NCBI RefSeq assembly: GCF_934668725.1
Contig: NZ_CAKUOF010000010.1
Span: 102,878-166,877 of the forward strand
Length of the DNA: 64,000 bases
Source of the DNA: an uncultured Dysgonomonas sp.
GTDB lineage: Bacteria > Bacteroidota > Bacteroidia > Bacteroidales > Dysgonomonadaceae
Reading direction: 5' to 3'
Both the position numbers and the translations under genes were made by a program. The notes beneath the pieces are model-generated. The model had not been told where the DNA came from and made no database searches. It saw only the letters and a list, made by a program, of their open reading frames with translations. Position 1 is the stretch's first letter; every line of letters starts with the position of its first letter. Positions 39,659-47,660 of this stretch are shown piece by piece.

Positions 39659-41167
39659 ATGGCTACTAATACAAACCAAGCTGTAAAGTTGGGAGTTTTT
39701 ACACTTGTCATTATGAATATTACTGCAGTAGTCTCCCTTAAAGGACTTCCTGAAGAAGCTGTTTATGGATTAAGCTCTGCATTTTATTATTTACTGGCGG
39801 CTCTTGTTTTTCTTATTCCAACGTCGTTAATAGCTGCCGAATTAGCAGCAATGTTTCAAGATAAGCCGGGAGGAGTATTCCGCTGGGTTGGTGAAGCATT
39901 CGGTAAACATTTCGGACTTATGGCCATATGGCTTCAATGGACCCAAAGTATATTTTGGTATCTCACAACATTGATATTTGGAGCTGTTGCAATAGCTTTT
40001 ATTGGGCATAATAGTGGATTCGATGCTGTGCTGTCAGACAATAAGTATTATACATTCCTTATTGTTGTTGTCATGTTCTGGATTGCAACTTTTATCGCAA
40101 TGAAAGGTATGGGTTGGACAAGCCGTATATCCAAAATAGGAGGGCTTATCGGAACAGTTGTTCCCTCTGTGCTTCTTGTTGTTTTAGCGGTAATGTATCT
40201 TACCAGTGGCGGGCAATCACAAATGGATTTCCATACAAATTTTATTCCTGACTTGTCTAACTTCAATAACTTTGTTTTGGCTGTAGGAATATTCTCATTC
40301 TATGCCGGAATGGAAATGAACAGTATACATATTACAGAGATGAGTAATCCGGCAAAAAATTACCCTAAAGCAATTTTTATCAGTGCGCTTATCACTGTAG
40401 TTGTATTTATACTTGGAACTTTTGCCTTGGGTATTATTATTCCACAGAAAGATATAAGCCTTACTCAAAGCCTTTTGGTTGGCTTTGACAACTATTTTGC
40501 GTATATTAAAGCATCGTGGATGTCTCCTATTATTGCCGGGGCACTTGCAATAGGTGTATTTGCAGCTGTATTAGTTTGGGTATCGGGACCGTCAAGAGGA
40601 CTTTATATCGTAGGAAAAGCCGGATACCTTCCCCATTTTTTTCAAAGAACGAATAGTAATGGGATACAAAAAAATATACTTATTGTTCAAGCTATTATTG
40701 TAAGTGTTTTAAGCCTTTTCTTCATCATATCACCATCTATTGATACTATTTACCAGATATTTACACAGATAGCCATTATACTATATCAGATAATGTATAT
40801 GTTTATGTTTGCTGCTGCCATAATATTACGTTACACGATGAAAGATGCCAATCGTCCGTTTCGTATCGGAAAAAAAGGTAATTTACTTATTTGGATAGTG
40901 GGAGGCTTAGGCTTCATAGGTTCAACTCTTGCTTTTATAATCTGTTTTATTCCTCCTGCACAAATCAATATTGGCAGCATTGTTGGTTGGTATGCCATTA
41001 TTATTATCACCTGTATGCTATTTGTGATAACTCCGTTTGTAATATATACTTTTAAGAAAAAATCGTGGACTGATAAGAATGAAGGAATAGCTCCATTCCA
41101 CTGGGAAACTAAAACAAAATTGCTTAAACTATTCAGGGATGAACTGAAACAAGATCAAAGAAAATAG
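39659..41167 (+). CDS. GadC-like amino acid antiporter (APC superfamily)
   Basis: A 502-residue permease with about 12 transmembrane segments. KPGGVFRWVGEAFG and FYAGMEMNSIHITEMSNPAK match the glutamate:GABA antiporter group of the APC superfamily (TM1 and TM6 substrate regions). Such carriers usually confer acid resistance, exchanging glutamate or glutamine against a decarboxylation or deamidation product, but no decarboxylase or glutaminase gene is adjacent here, so the substrate is open. A strong terminator follows. Confidence 0.8.
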   Translation: MATNTNQAVKLGVFTLVIMNITAVVSLKGLPEEAVYGLSSAFYYLLAALVFLIPTSLIAAELAAMFQDKPGGVFRWVGEAFGKHFGLMAIWLQWTQSIFWYLTTLIFGAVAIAFIGHNSGFDAVLSDNKYYTFLIVVVMFWIATFIAMKGMGWTSRISKIGGLIGTVVPSVLLVVLAVMYLTSGGQSQMDFHTNFIPDLSNFNNFVLAVGIFSFYAGMEMNSIHITEMSNPAKNYPKAIFISALITVVVFILGTFALGIIIPQKDISLTQSLLVGFDNYFAYIKASWMSPIIAGALAIGVFAAVLVWVSGPSRGLYIVGKAGYLPHFFQRTNSNGIQKNILIVQAIIVSVLSLFFIISPSIDTIYQIFTQIAIILYQIMYMFMFAAAIILRYTMKDANRPFRIGKKGNLLIWIVGGLGFIGSTLAFIICFIPPAQINIGSIVGWYAIIIITCMLFVITPFVIYTFKKKSWTDKNEGIAPFHWETKTKLLKLFRDELKQDQRK

Positions 41168-41231
41168 TATATATTAATTATAATCCTATCCATTTAGTAT
41201 TTATAAGAATAACAAAAGCAATAAATCTGTG

Positions 41232-41276
41232 CTATAAAAAACAGGGCTCAATAAAATTGAGCCCTGTTTTTTATAG
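41232..41276. terminator. Bidirectional terminator after permease
   Basis: Perfect 21-bp stem (begins CTATAAAAAACAGGGCTCAA) with a 3-base loop and T-rich arm. The rest of 41168-41581 is AT-rich spacer with the promoter at 41473. Confidence 0.85.
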
Positions 41277-41472
41277 GATATTGCCGCACACCTATAGATC
41301 GTTACATAATCTCCGATTTGTTTTTAACTATAAAACATTGGTAGCTATGTTATTCATAGTAAAATTATCAAAGAATACTACATTTTTTATAACCTATACA
41401 GCCAAATAAAGCCCAACATTTTTTAACAAATATCAAAGCAATAATAGACTATATTAGCATATCTGTATCTTT

Positions 41473-41480
41473 TAGTTTTG
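41473..41480 (+). promoter_or_regulatory. Candidate promoter of ibrAB-type operon (TAGTTTTG)
   Basis: TAGTTTTG matches TAnnTTTG, 101 bases before ATG 41582; no other box fits between. Confidence 0.4.
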
Positions 41481-41581
41481 TACTTTTAAATTGGAATAAA
41501 AGATTAGATTTATTTTATTTTTTCACATACTCTATTAACCTTTATCGTGGAATAATATTAAGTAAAATATATATATATTCT

Positions 41582-43213
41582 ATGAATACAACATTACTCG
41601 AACTACTTAATCGAATAAAAGGAGCCAAACTTTACTCATCATCTTATAGAGAAAGAGTGTATATTCCTTACTCGATAGATTATAGGCCTTTCTATGTTAA
41701 AATAAAAGTTTATTTTGAGATAGTTAACGACAAGTTAAAGCTGTTTGTTGACGTATCCTCCGATGATTATAATGAACAATGGTGCAAACTGGAATCTGAA
41801 CGTTTAGAGAAAATTATACATAAACAATTTTATGAGATTATATATAATTGCGAACTTAGCCACAAAAACAGACCTTTACACATTAGATTAAAAGATAATC
41901 TCAATATCTTAACACAAGAAATAATACCTTATTATAATGGAGCTCTCAATTTTTTATCAAAGATGAAAGTATCTGCTTTAGTATCCGAATCTCAAACCGA
42001 TCGCTGGAATATCTCGATAAGACTTGCACAGAGTAGATACAATGCCAGATATATAAATAAACTGCATGTATTTATATCACATGCCTTTATAGAGAGCTTT
42101 AAACAACAGCTATTTATGATATGGCCCAATTTAACAATGCCTGTTCTTTTTACAAGTATCGAAAGCCTCAGCTACAATACTCAGGTATATTTAAATTTAT
42201 TAGAATACACTGATGGAGCAACAATGCTGATTATTGACGATTGCCACATGTTTAAGTCTCCCGAAACAATACGTTCGCAACGCATGTATAAAATTGCCCG
42301 CTTGTGTAATTACAAACTAATAATGACAAACTCCCTGATTGTTAACAACATACATGACATCTATATGCCCTATAAAATTCTAAGTGATTTAATTCTAGGC
42401 TACTATCATTGGGAAGATTTTTCGAAGATGCATATCATTTACGGAGGTTTTGATGGCTCAGAAATACTTGGTTATAAAAATCTATCTTACCTAGTAAATA
42501 TGACCGAACCATATACATATGCATTGGAAGAGAAAAAAACAGCCAAACGATCAATTTCAGTCAAAACCTATATATGTGATCTTACAGATAAACAAAAGTA
42601 TTATTATAAGAGAAAAAAAAACGAACTGCTAACACTTATCGATCAAAATAAGGTTCAACTACATGATGTATACAGAATATTGATAGAAATGCAGAAAATA
42701 GTTTGCGGATATGTTCCAATCAATAAATTCGATAAAATTAATAAGCTTACATTACTCAGAGAACACACCGGTGAATATCAATGTATAATTCTTTGCAAAT
42801 ATCTATTTGAGGTTGATCTGCTGATAAACTTTCTGGGAAAAGTAAATTGTGCTGTTTTCTGTGGTAAAAACAGCAAATGGAGAAAAGATGAAAAGCTTAT
42901 GTTTGACGACAAAAAAAAACGATATCTAATTTCTACACTAGCTATGCAAGACAGTAAATTAAATGACCTGAAAGGATATTATGATATTGTATTCTTCAGC
43001 CCTTCTTTTAAATATATCGAATACAAAAGGTGCTTAACATATATTCGAAACAGCCATTTAAAAGGTTCTATATCGGTAAAGCGCTTTATGACAAATTCAG
43101 GTATAGATCGAAAAATTATGGAAAATTTAAAACGTAAAGAGAAATTAGCGGATCAGCTACAAGAACTACTCGTAAATAGAACTAAACTTAAAGACTTCGT
43201 AGCATGCCTATAA
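41582..43213 (+). CDS. Degenerate SNF2-like helicase protein of ibrAB-type operon
   Basis: A 543-residue protein. A motif II-like LIIDDCHMFKSPETIRSQ (DDCH at about 219-222, replacing DEAH) and a C-terminal part (YIRNSHLKGSISVKRFMT ... IMENLKRKEKLADQLQELL) parallel the motif VI and tail of SNF2 proteins, but motif I (GxGKT) is missing and the motif VI arginines are replaced. So it looks like a SNF2-fold protein that has lost ATPase activity. It overlaps the next gene by 10 bases and heads a four-gene operon. Confidence 0.6.
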   Translation: MNTTLLELLNRIKGAKLYSSSYRERVYIPYSIDYRPFYVKIKVYFEIVNDKLKLFVDVSSDDYNEQWCKLESERLEKIIHKQFYEIIYNCELSHKNRPLHIRLKDNLNILTQEIIPYYNGALNFLSKMKVSALVSESQTDRWNISIRLAQSRYNARYINKLHVFISHAFIESFKQQLFMIWPNLTMPVLFTSIESLSYNTQVYLNLLEYTDGATMLIIDDCHMFKSPETIRSQRMYKIARLCNYKLIMTNSLIVNNIHDIYMPYKILSDLILGYYHWEDFSKMHIIYGGFDGSEILGYKNLSYLVNMTEPYTYALEEKKTAKRSISVKTYICDLTDKQKYYYKRKKNELLTLIDQNKVQLHDVYRILIEMQKIVCGYVPINKFDKINKLTLLREHTGEYQCIILCKYLFEVDLLINFLGKVNCAVFCGKNSKWRKDEKLMFDDKKKRYLISTLAMQDSKLNDLKGYYDIVFFSPSFKYIEYKRCLTYIRNSHLKGSISVKRFMTNSGIDRKIMENLKRKEKLADQLQELLVNRTKLKDFVACL

Positions 43214-43614
43214 AAGAGACAAATAACAAGACGATGAGAATAGAAAAGGTATGGGGTACAGATCATAGTCTTTATAGCCTGATAGGACCTTTTGTTATGA
43301 ATCCTGATGTTATACGTATCAATGGTGGGTACCCTTTTAAAAACACAGAAGATCATGTTTGGTATATTTCAATCACAGGAAAAAATATGGTAACAGGCTT
43401 TATTTCGATTGTTAACAATAAGTTATGTAATGATTTTACATGGCAGGATTATGACTTATTAGAGTTGCTAATTACCAGAGCCATGGCCGATCTTGAAAAA
43501 GATACGGTTGTTTACTTTACAGCAAATTCGCATGACCTCCCTACCCTTCAGAAACTAGGCTTTTCTATAGTAAAACCGGGAATCAATTATTTTAAGATGA
43601 GCAAAAAGATATGA
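43204..43614 (+). CDS. GNAT-like acetyltransferase of ibrAB-type operon
   Basis: A 136-residue protein. HVWYISITGKNMVTGFISIV and TLQKLGFSIVKPGINYFKM correspond to the beta4 and beta6-7 parts of a small GNAT fold; the acetyl-CoA loop is not obvious, so activity is uncertain. An internal ATG at 43234 is an alternative start. Overlaps both neighbours (10 and 4 bases). Confidence 0.55.
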   Translation: MPIKETNNKTMRIEKVWGTDHSLYSLIGPFVMNPDVIRINGGYPFKNTEDHVWYISITGKNMVTGFISIVNNKLCNDFTWQDYDLLELLITRAMADLEKDTVVYFTANSHDLPTLQKLGFSIVKPGINYFKMSKKI

Positions 43615-44918
43615 ATATTCAAAAAAGCAGAAATGTTTACGAGATGGCTATTGAGCGTATCGAATATATCTTTTCCAACTTTGATAACATTTATGTTTCA
43701 TTTTCGGGAGGAAAGGATAGCGGAGTAATGCTGAATTTGGTTCTCGATTACATGAGGCTTCATCATATAAAGCGAAAAATATCTGTTTTATATATTGATG
43801 TCGAAGCTTCATACTCCAAGACAGTCGAGTTCATCGAAAAAATGTTTCTAGAGAACCTTGATCTCATAAACCCCTATTGGATATGCTTACCTATGATCAC
43901 AACAAATGCTGTTTCGATGTATGAGCCTTACTGGATATTTTGGGATCGGAATAAGCAGGAAAAATGGGTACGTCCCATGCCATCTCACGAATTTATAATC
44001 AACGAAAACAATAATCCTTTTGATTTCTACAAAAAGGATATGACCTTCGAAGGCTTTATTTCTTTATTTGGCGATTGGCTGGCAAATCGTTATTCGTCAA
44101 CAAAAGTAGCTTGTCTGGTAGGTATCCGTTCAGACGAAAGCCTCAACCGGTATCATGCAATAAACAGAAAGGATAAGTCATCATATCACGATAAAAGATA
44201 TTCAACCCGTATTACTGACTTAACATACAACTTCTATCCTATATACGATTGGAATGTGGAGGATATATGGGTTTATAATGGAAAGTTTCATAAACCCTAC
44301 AATCATATATATAACTTATTCTACAAAGCAGGTGTTCCTCTCTCAAAAATGCGGATATGTGAACCTTATGGTGATGAACAGAAAGCCGGACTAAGTCTCT
44401 TCAAAGTACTGGAACCAGAAACATGGGTTAAGGTGGTAGATCGTGTTAGCGGAGCTAACTTCGGAAACATCTATTGCGGAACCAAAGCTTCGGGAGCCAG
44501 ACGTATCGAACTACCTGAAGGACATACATGGAGAAGCTATTGTAAGTTTTTGCTGAGCACTTTACCTAAAGAAACACGAAATATATATGTACGAAAATTC
44601 AGGAAGTTTATTCGATACTGGAATAAAGTGGGATCGCCCGTTGCCGACGAGGATATTCTTCAGTTAGATGAAAATATCATTATAAATACACATACCTTTA
44701 GTAACAGAGGAACCAAAGATAAATACGTCATTAAATTCAGAAGTATACCCGATGTCTTACCGGGTCTTGACAATAAAACCGATTTTTTGTCGTGGAAACG
44801 TATGTGTATGGCAATTATAAAAAATGATATAACATGTCATTCGTTATCTTTTGCTCTTACAAAAAAGCAAATACTAAGACAGCAAGAACTTATTCGTAAA
44901 TACAATGAAATGTTATGA
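43611..44918 (+). CDS. ibrA: DUF3440 PAPS-reductase-like protein (IbrA-like)
   Basis: A 435-residue protein. The PP-loop SGGKDS (residues 32-37) within VSFSGGKDSGVMLNLVLDY and a DUF3440 C-terminal region (RMCMAIIKNDITCHSLSFAL) identify the phosphoadenosine-phosphosulfate-reductase-like family that includes E. coli IbrA. Those proteins pair with a ParB-like partner (IbrB), and relatives such as DndC activate sulfur for DNA. Conserved KMRICEPYGDEQKAGL is also visible. Likely works with the ParB-like protein, overlapping it by 4 bases. Confidence 0.8.
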   Translation: MNIQKSRNVYEMAIERIEYIFSNFDNIYVSFSGGKDSGVMLNLVLDYMRLHHIKRKISVLYIDVEASYSKTVEFIEKMFLENLDLINPYWICLPMITTNAVSMYEPYWIFWDRNKQEKWVRPMPSHEFIINENNNPFDFYKKDMTFEGFISLFGDWLANRYSSTKVACLVGIRSDESLNRYHAINRKDKSSYHDKRYSTRITDLTYNFYPIYDWNVEDIWVYNGKFHKPYNHIYNLFYKAGVPLSKMRICEPYGDEQKAGLSLFKVLEPETWVKVVDRVSGANFGNIYCGTKASGARRIELPEGHTWRSYCKFLLSTLPKETRNIYVRKFRKFIRYWNKVGSPVADEDILQLDENIIINTHTFSNRGTKDKYVIKFRSIPDVLPGLDNKTDFLSWKRMCMAIIKNDITCHSLSFALTKKQILRQQELIRKYNEML

Positions 44919-45544
44919 AAGACAATATAAGGGAAACGGTAGATCAATTATGTCAATACATAGAAAATACTCAGGATGTAGACAAAAAAATAGACACATT
45001 AAATTACATCCGTGCCATGCTACACAAAGTAAGCCCTTTAAAGCATCATCCTGCTGATTTTGTAGCCTGGGAAAAATCTGAAAATATAGAAGCCAACAGC
45101 TATAACCCCAATAGTGTGGCTCCTCCTGAAATGAGATTATTAATTACATCTATAGAAGAAGATGGCTATACCATGCCAATTGTTACTAGTCCGGAAAATG
45201 AATTATTACGTATTGTGGATGGATTCCATCGAAGACAATCAGAAATAAAATCGACAAAAATATCAACAAGTACATATGGAAGATTACCGGTAACCTTTAT
45301 ACGTGAAGAGCAGCGGAGTTTAAGTGATAGAATGGCATGCACAATACGTCACAACAGAGCCCGGGGAGCACATAATATTGACTTGCTATCGAGTATAGTC
45401 CGCGAATTGACCCTGATTGGCAAATCGCCTAAATGGATAGCCAAAAACATAGGAATGGACATGGATGAAATACTTCGACTGAAACAATTAACCGGCATAG
45501 CTGCATTATTTGCCGATGAGGACTTCTCTATAAGCAGAGAGTAA
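44915..45544 (+). CDS. ibrB: ParB-like protein (IbrB-like)
   Basis: A 209-residue protein with the ParB/Srx core: NPNSVAPPEMRLLITSIEED, then RIVDGFHRR (residues 99-107) and RMACTIRHNRARGAH, ending in a helical DNA-binding-like part (IAKNIGMDMDEILRLKQLTG). In E. coli IbrB accompanies IbrA and raises expression of immunoglobulin-binding proteins; ParB/sulfiredoxin-fold members also include DndB-like and nuclease proteins. Last gene of the operon. Confidence 0.8.
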   Translation: MKDNIRETVDQLCQYIENTQDVDKKIDTLNYIRAMLHKVSPLKHHPADFVAWEKSENIEANSYNPNSVAPPEMRLLITSIEEDGYTMPIVTSPENELLRIVDGFHRRQSEIKSTKISTSTYGRLPVTFIREEQRSLSDRMACTIRHNRARGAHNIDLLSSIVRELTLIGKSPKWIAKNIGMDMDEILRLKQLTGIAALFADEDFSISRE

Positions 45545-45633
45545 AGGTATCTACATTTTAATTACATGAAAAATAATGGGTATATAAACTTATTTAATTA
45601 AATCAATGTTAATAGTTTATATAGTTTCAAATT

Positions 45634-46380
45634 ATGAATAAAACATCCCATCGCTGTGCAAATTGTAATAATACTGTTAAAGGTGATTTTTGTAATAAAT
45701 GCGGCCAATCGATTAAAGTTTCCCGAATAAATTTTTCACATCTTGTTGAAGAGCTTCAATTCAGCTTTTTACATATAAATAAAGGGATGATTTTCACTAT
45801 AAAAGAACTACTTATAAGACCGGGATATACTATAAAATCATACTTAAGCGGCAAAAGGGTACAGTATTTCAAACCATTTGGTTTTCTTCTTATATGGGGA
45901 TCAGTTTACAGTTTGATACTTCATTTCTTCAATGTATATCCTGATTCCGAAATGAATCAAAAAGATAATCCGTTTTTTGATAATAATTTTATATACAATT
46001 GGTATTACTCTCACTATTCGATAGTACAGCTTCTAATAATACCTTTTTACGCCTTATCTTCTTATATATTATATCGAAAAAGTAACTATAACTATATTGA
46101 GCATTTAGTCATATACTCTTATATAGATGGTATAAAGGTGATTATTTTGATATTATTTTACCCCTTATTTTATTATACTCATTCAAAAGATGTCTATCTA
46201 ATCACTTTGGCTAGTCTTTACCTGTATAATGTATATGTTCTGGTAACATTATTTAAAACCACATCTTGGTTGAAAGCAATTCTCAAGGCTGTAATAAGCA
46301 TTGTATTAACGCTAATAGTAGCTTCGATAACAATAATAGCTATTATGGAAGGTATTCATCATTATCTAAAAATATTCTGA
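45634..46380 (+). CDS. DUF3667 zinc-ribbon membrane protein
   Basis: A 248-residue protein. An N-terminal zinc ribbon (CANCNNTVKGDFCNKCGQ, residues 8-25) is followed by about five transmembrane segments, matching DUF3667, a family common in Bacteroidetes and of unknown role. The stretch FTIKELLIRPGYTIKSYLSG is the family signature. Separate from the ibrAB-type operon by 89 bases. Confidence 0.8.
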   Translation: MNKTSHRCANCNNTVKGDFCNKCGQSIKVSRINFSHLVEELQFSFLHINKGMIFTIKELLIRPGYTIKSYLSGKRVQYFKPFGFLLIWGSVYSLILHFFNVYPDSEMNQKDNPFFDNNFIYNWYYSHYSIVQLLIIPFYALSSYILYRKSNYNYIEHLVIYSYIDGIKVIILILFYPLFYYTHSKDVYLITLASLYLYNVYVLVTLFKTTSWLKAILKAVISIVLTLIVASITIIAIMEGIHHYLKIF

Positions 46381-46393
46381 AGATTGTACATTC

Positions 46394-47518
46394 TTAATCA
46401 ATACCTACCCACCATTGGCGAAATGTCTGGGTAGAATCTTTCAGATGTACGGCTTCACCAATCATAGGGGTAATCATGTCTTGTTGATTGTCTTTATTTG
46501 CTTCGGTTATTCTTTTCAGTGGCTCATCCCATGGATGAGTTGACAAAGCAAATTTAGATGAATGTACAGGCAACAATCGTTTTGCATTTAAATCTTTAGA
46601 TGCTTTCAAGACCTGTTCGGGCATCATATGAATGTATTTCCAGCCTTCTCCATACTGACCATTTTCGAGAATAGCCAAGTCGATACCTTCAAAGCGTTTG
46701 CCTATTGTTGCAAAGTGAGAGTCATAACCACTATCACCCCCAAGATATATTTTAAATGTTGGCGTTTGCAAAAGAAAAGATGACCACAACGATTGTTTAG
46801 GGGATAACCCTCTTCCTGAAAAATGACGTGCCGGCAAGCAGTAAGCGACAAATCCTGAATCTAAAGGTACATCCTCATCCCAATCCATTTCAACTATTTT
46901 GCTCATATCAAAATCCCAATATTCGAAATGCTCTCCGACCCCTAAACTACAAATAATTTTTCCGACCTTAGGTTTTAATTTTATTATTGTTTCATAATCG
47001 AGATGATCCCAATGATCATGAGAAATAAACAAATAGTCGATATTCGGAAGATCGTCCACAGTATAACGGTCTGTCCCTTTAAATGCTTTGGTGGTGAATG
47101 AAACGGGCGAAGCTGAACCACTAAAAACAGGGTCAACCAAAATACGTTTACCATCTATCTGAATAAAATAAGAAGAATGTCCGAACCAAACCAAGATATC
47201 TTCACTCTTATCGAGAGTTAATAAATCGGTCTTCATAGAAGGTATTTCATCTACGGGTTTAACTCGCTTATGGTCTCCGAATAGAAAATCATACATTACT
47301 CCAACATATCCCTTTTCGCCTGTTAACTGGGGAGTAAGGCTCTGATTCTGAAATTTCCCGTCTTTGTAATGAGATGAATTTTGGACTCTTATCAATCGAT
47401 CGCCCGATGGAGTTTTACCAAATTTGGCTTGTTGTAAAAATATAAATACGATAATTACTAAAACACCTATAATAGAAAGGGTTACCCACATAATCTTTTT
47501 TCCTCGTTTCTTTCCCAA
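46394..47518 (-). CDS. MBL-fold lipid hydrolase (NAPE-PLD-like)
   Basis: A 374-residue protein with an N-terminal membrane anchor (IMWVTLSIIGVLVIIVFIFL), then a metallo-beta-lactamase domain of the UlaG/NAPE-PLD group: LVWFGHSSYFIQIDGKRIL, FISHDHWDHLD, GVGEHFEYWD, LGGDSGYD and a terminal PVHSSKFAL. Metal-binding His and Asp all present. Substrate unproved; bacterial members resemble N-acyl phosphatidylethanolamine phospholipases. Confidence 0.8.
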   Translation of the reverse strand: MGKKRGKKIMWVTLSIIGVLVIIVFIFLQQAKFGKTPSGDRLIRVQNSSHYKDGKFQNQSLTPQLTGEKGYVGVMYDFLFGDHKRVKPVDEIPSMKTDLLTLDKSEDILVWFGHSSYFIQIDGKRILVDPVFSGSASPVSFTTKAFKGTDRYTVDDLPNIDYLFISHDHWDHLDYETIIKLKPKVGKIICSLGVGEHFEYWDFDMSKIVEMDWDEDVPLDSGFVAYCLPARHFSGRGLSPKQSLWSSFLLQTPTFKIYLGGDSGYDSHFATIGKRFEGIDLAILENGQYGEGWKYIHMMPEQVLKASKDLNAKRLLPVHSSKFALSTHPWDEPLKRITEANKDNQQDMITPMIGEAVHLKDSTQTFRQWWVGID

Positions 47519-47543
47519 TTGTTCAATTATAAATAATGAACAG

Positions 47544-47551
47544 CAAAACTA
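47544..47551 (-). promoter_or_regulatory. Promoter -7 box TAGTTTTG
   Basis: On the minus strand TAGTTTTG lies 25 bases upstream of ATG 47518, fitting TAnnTTTG. Confidence 0.5.
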
Positions 47552-47660
47552 TTAAAAATAAAAGAAAGAAGAGTAATTTGACTATTAAAAGAAATAGAAT
47601 TTAGACTTCATATCATTTAATATCAAAAACTTCAGTTATATATAAACTGTGTTTTCCCCA

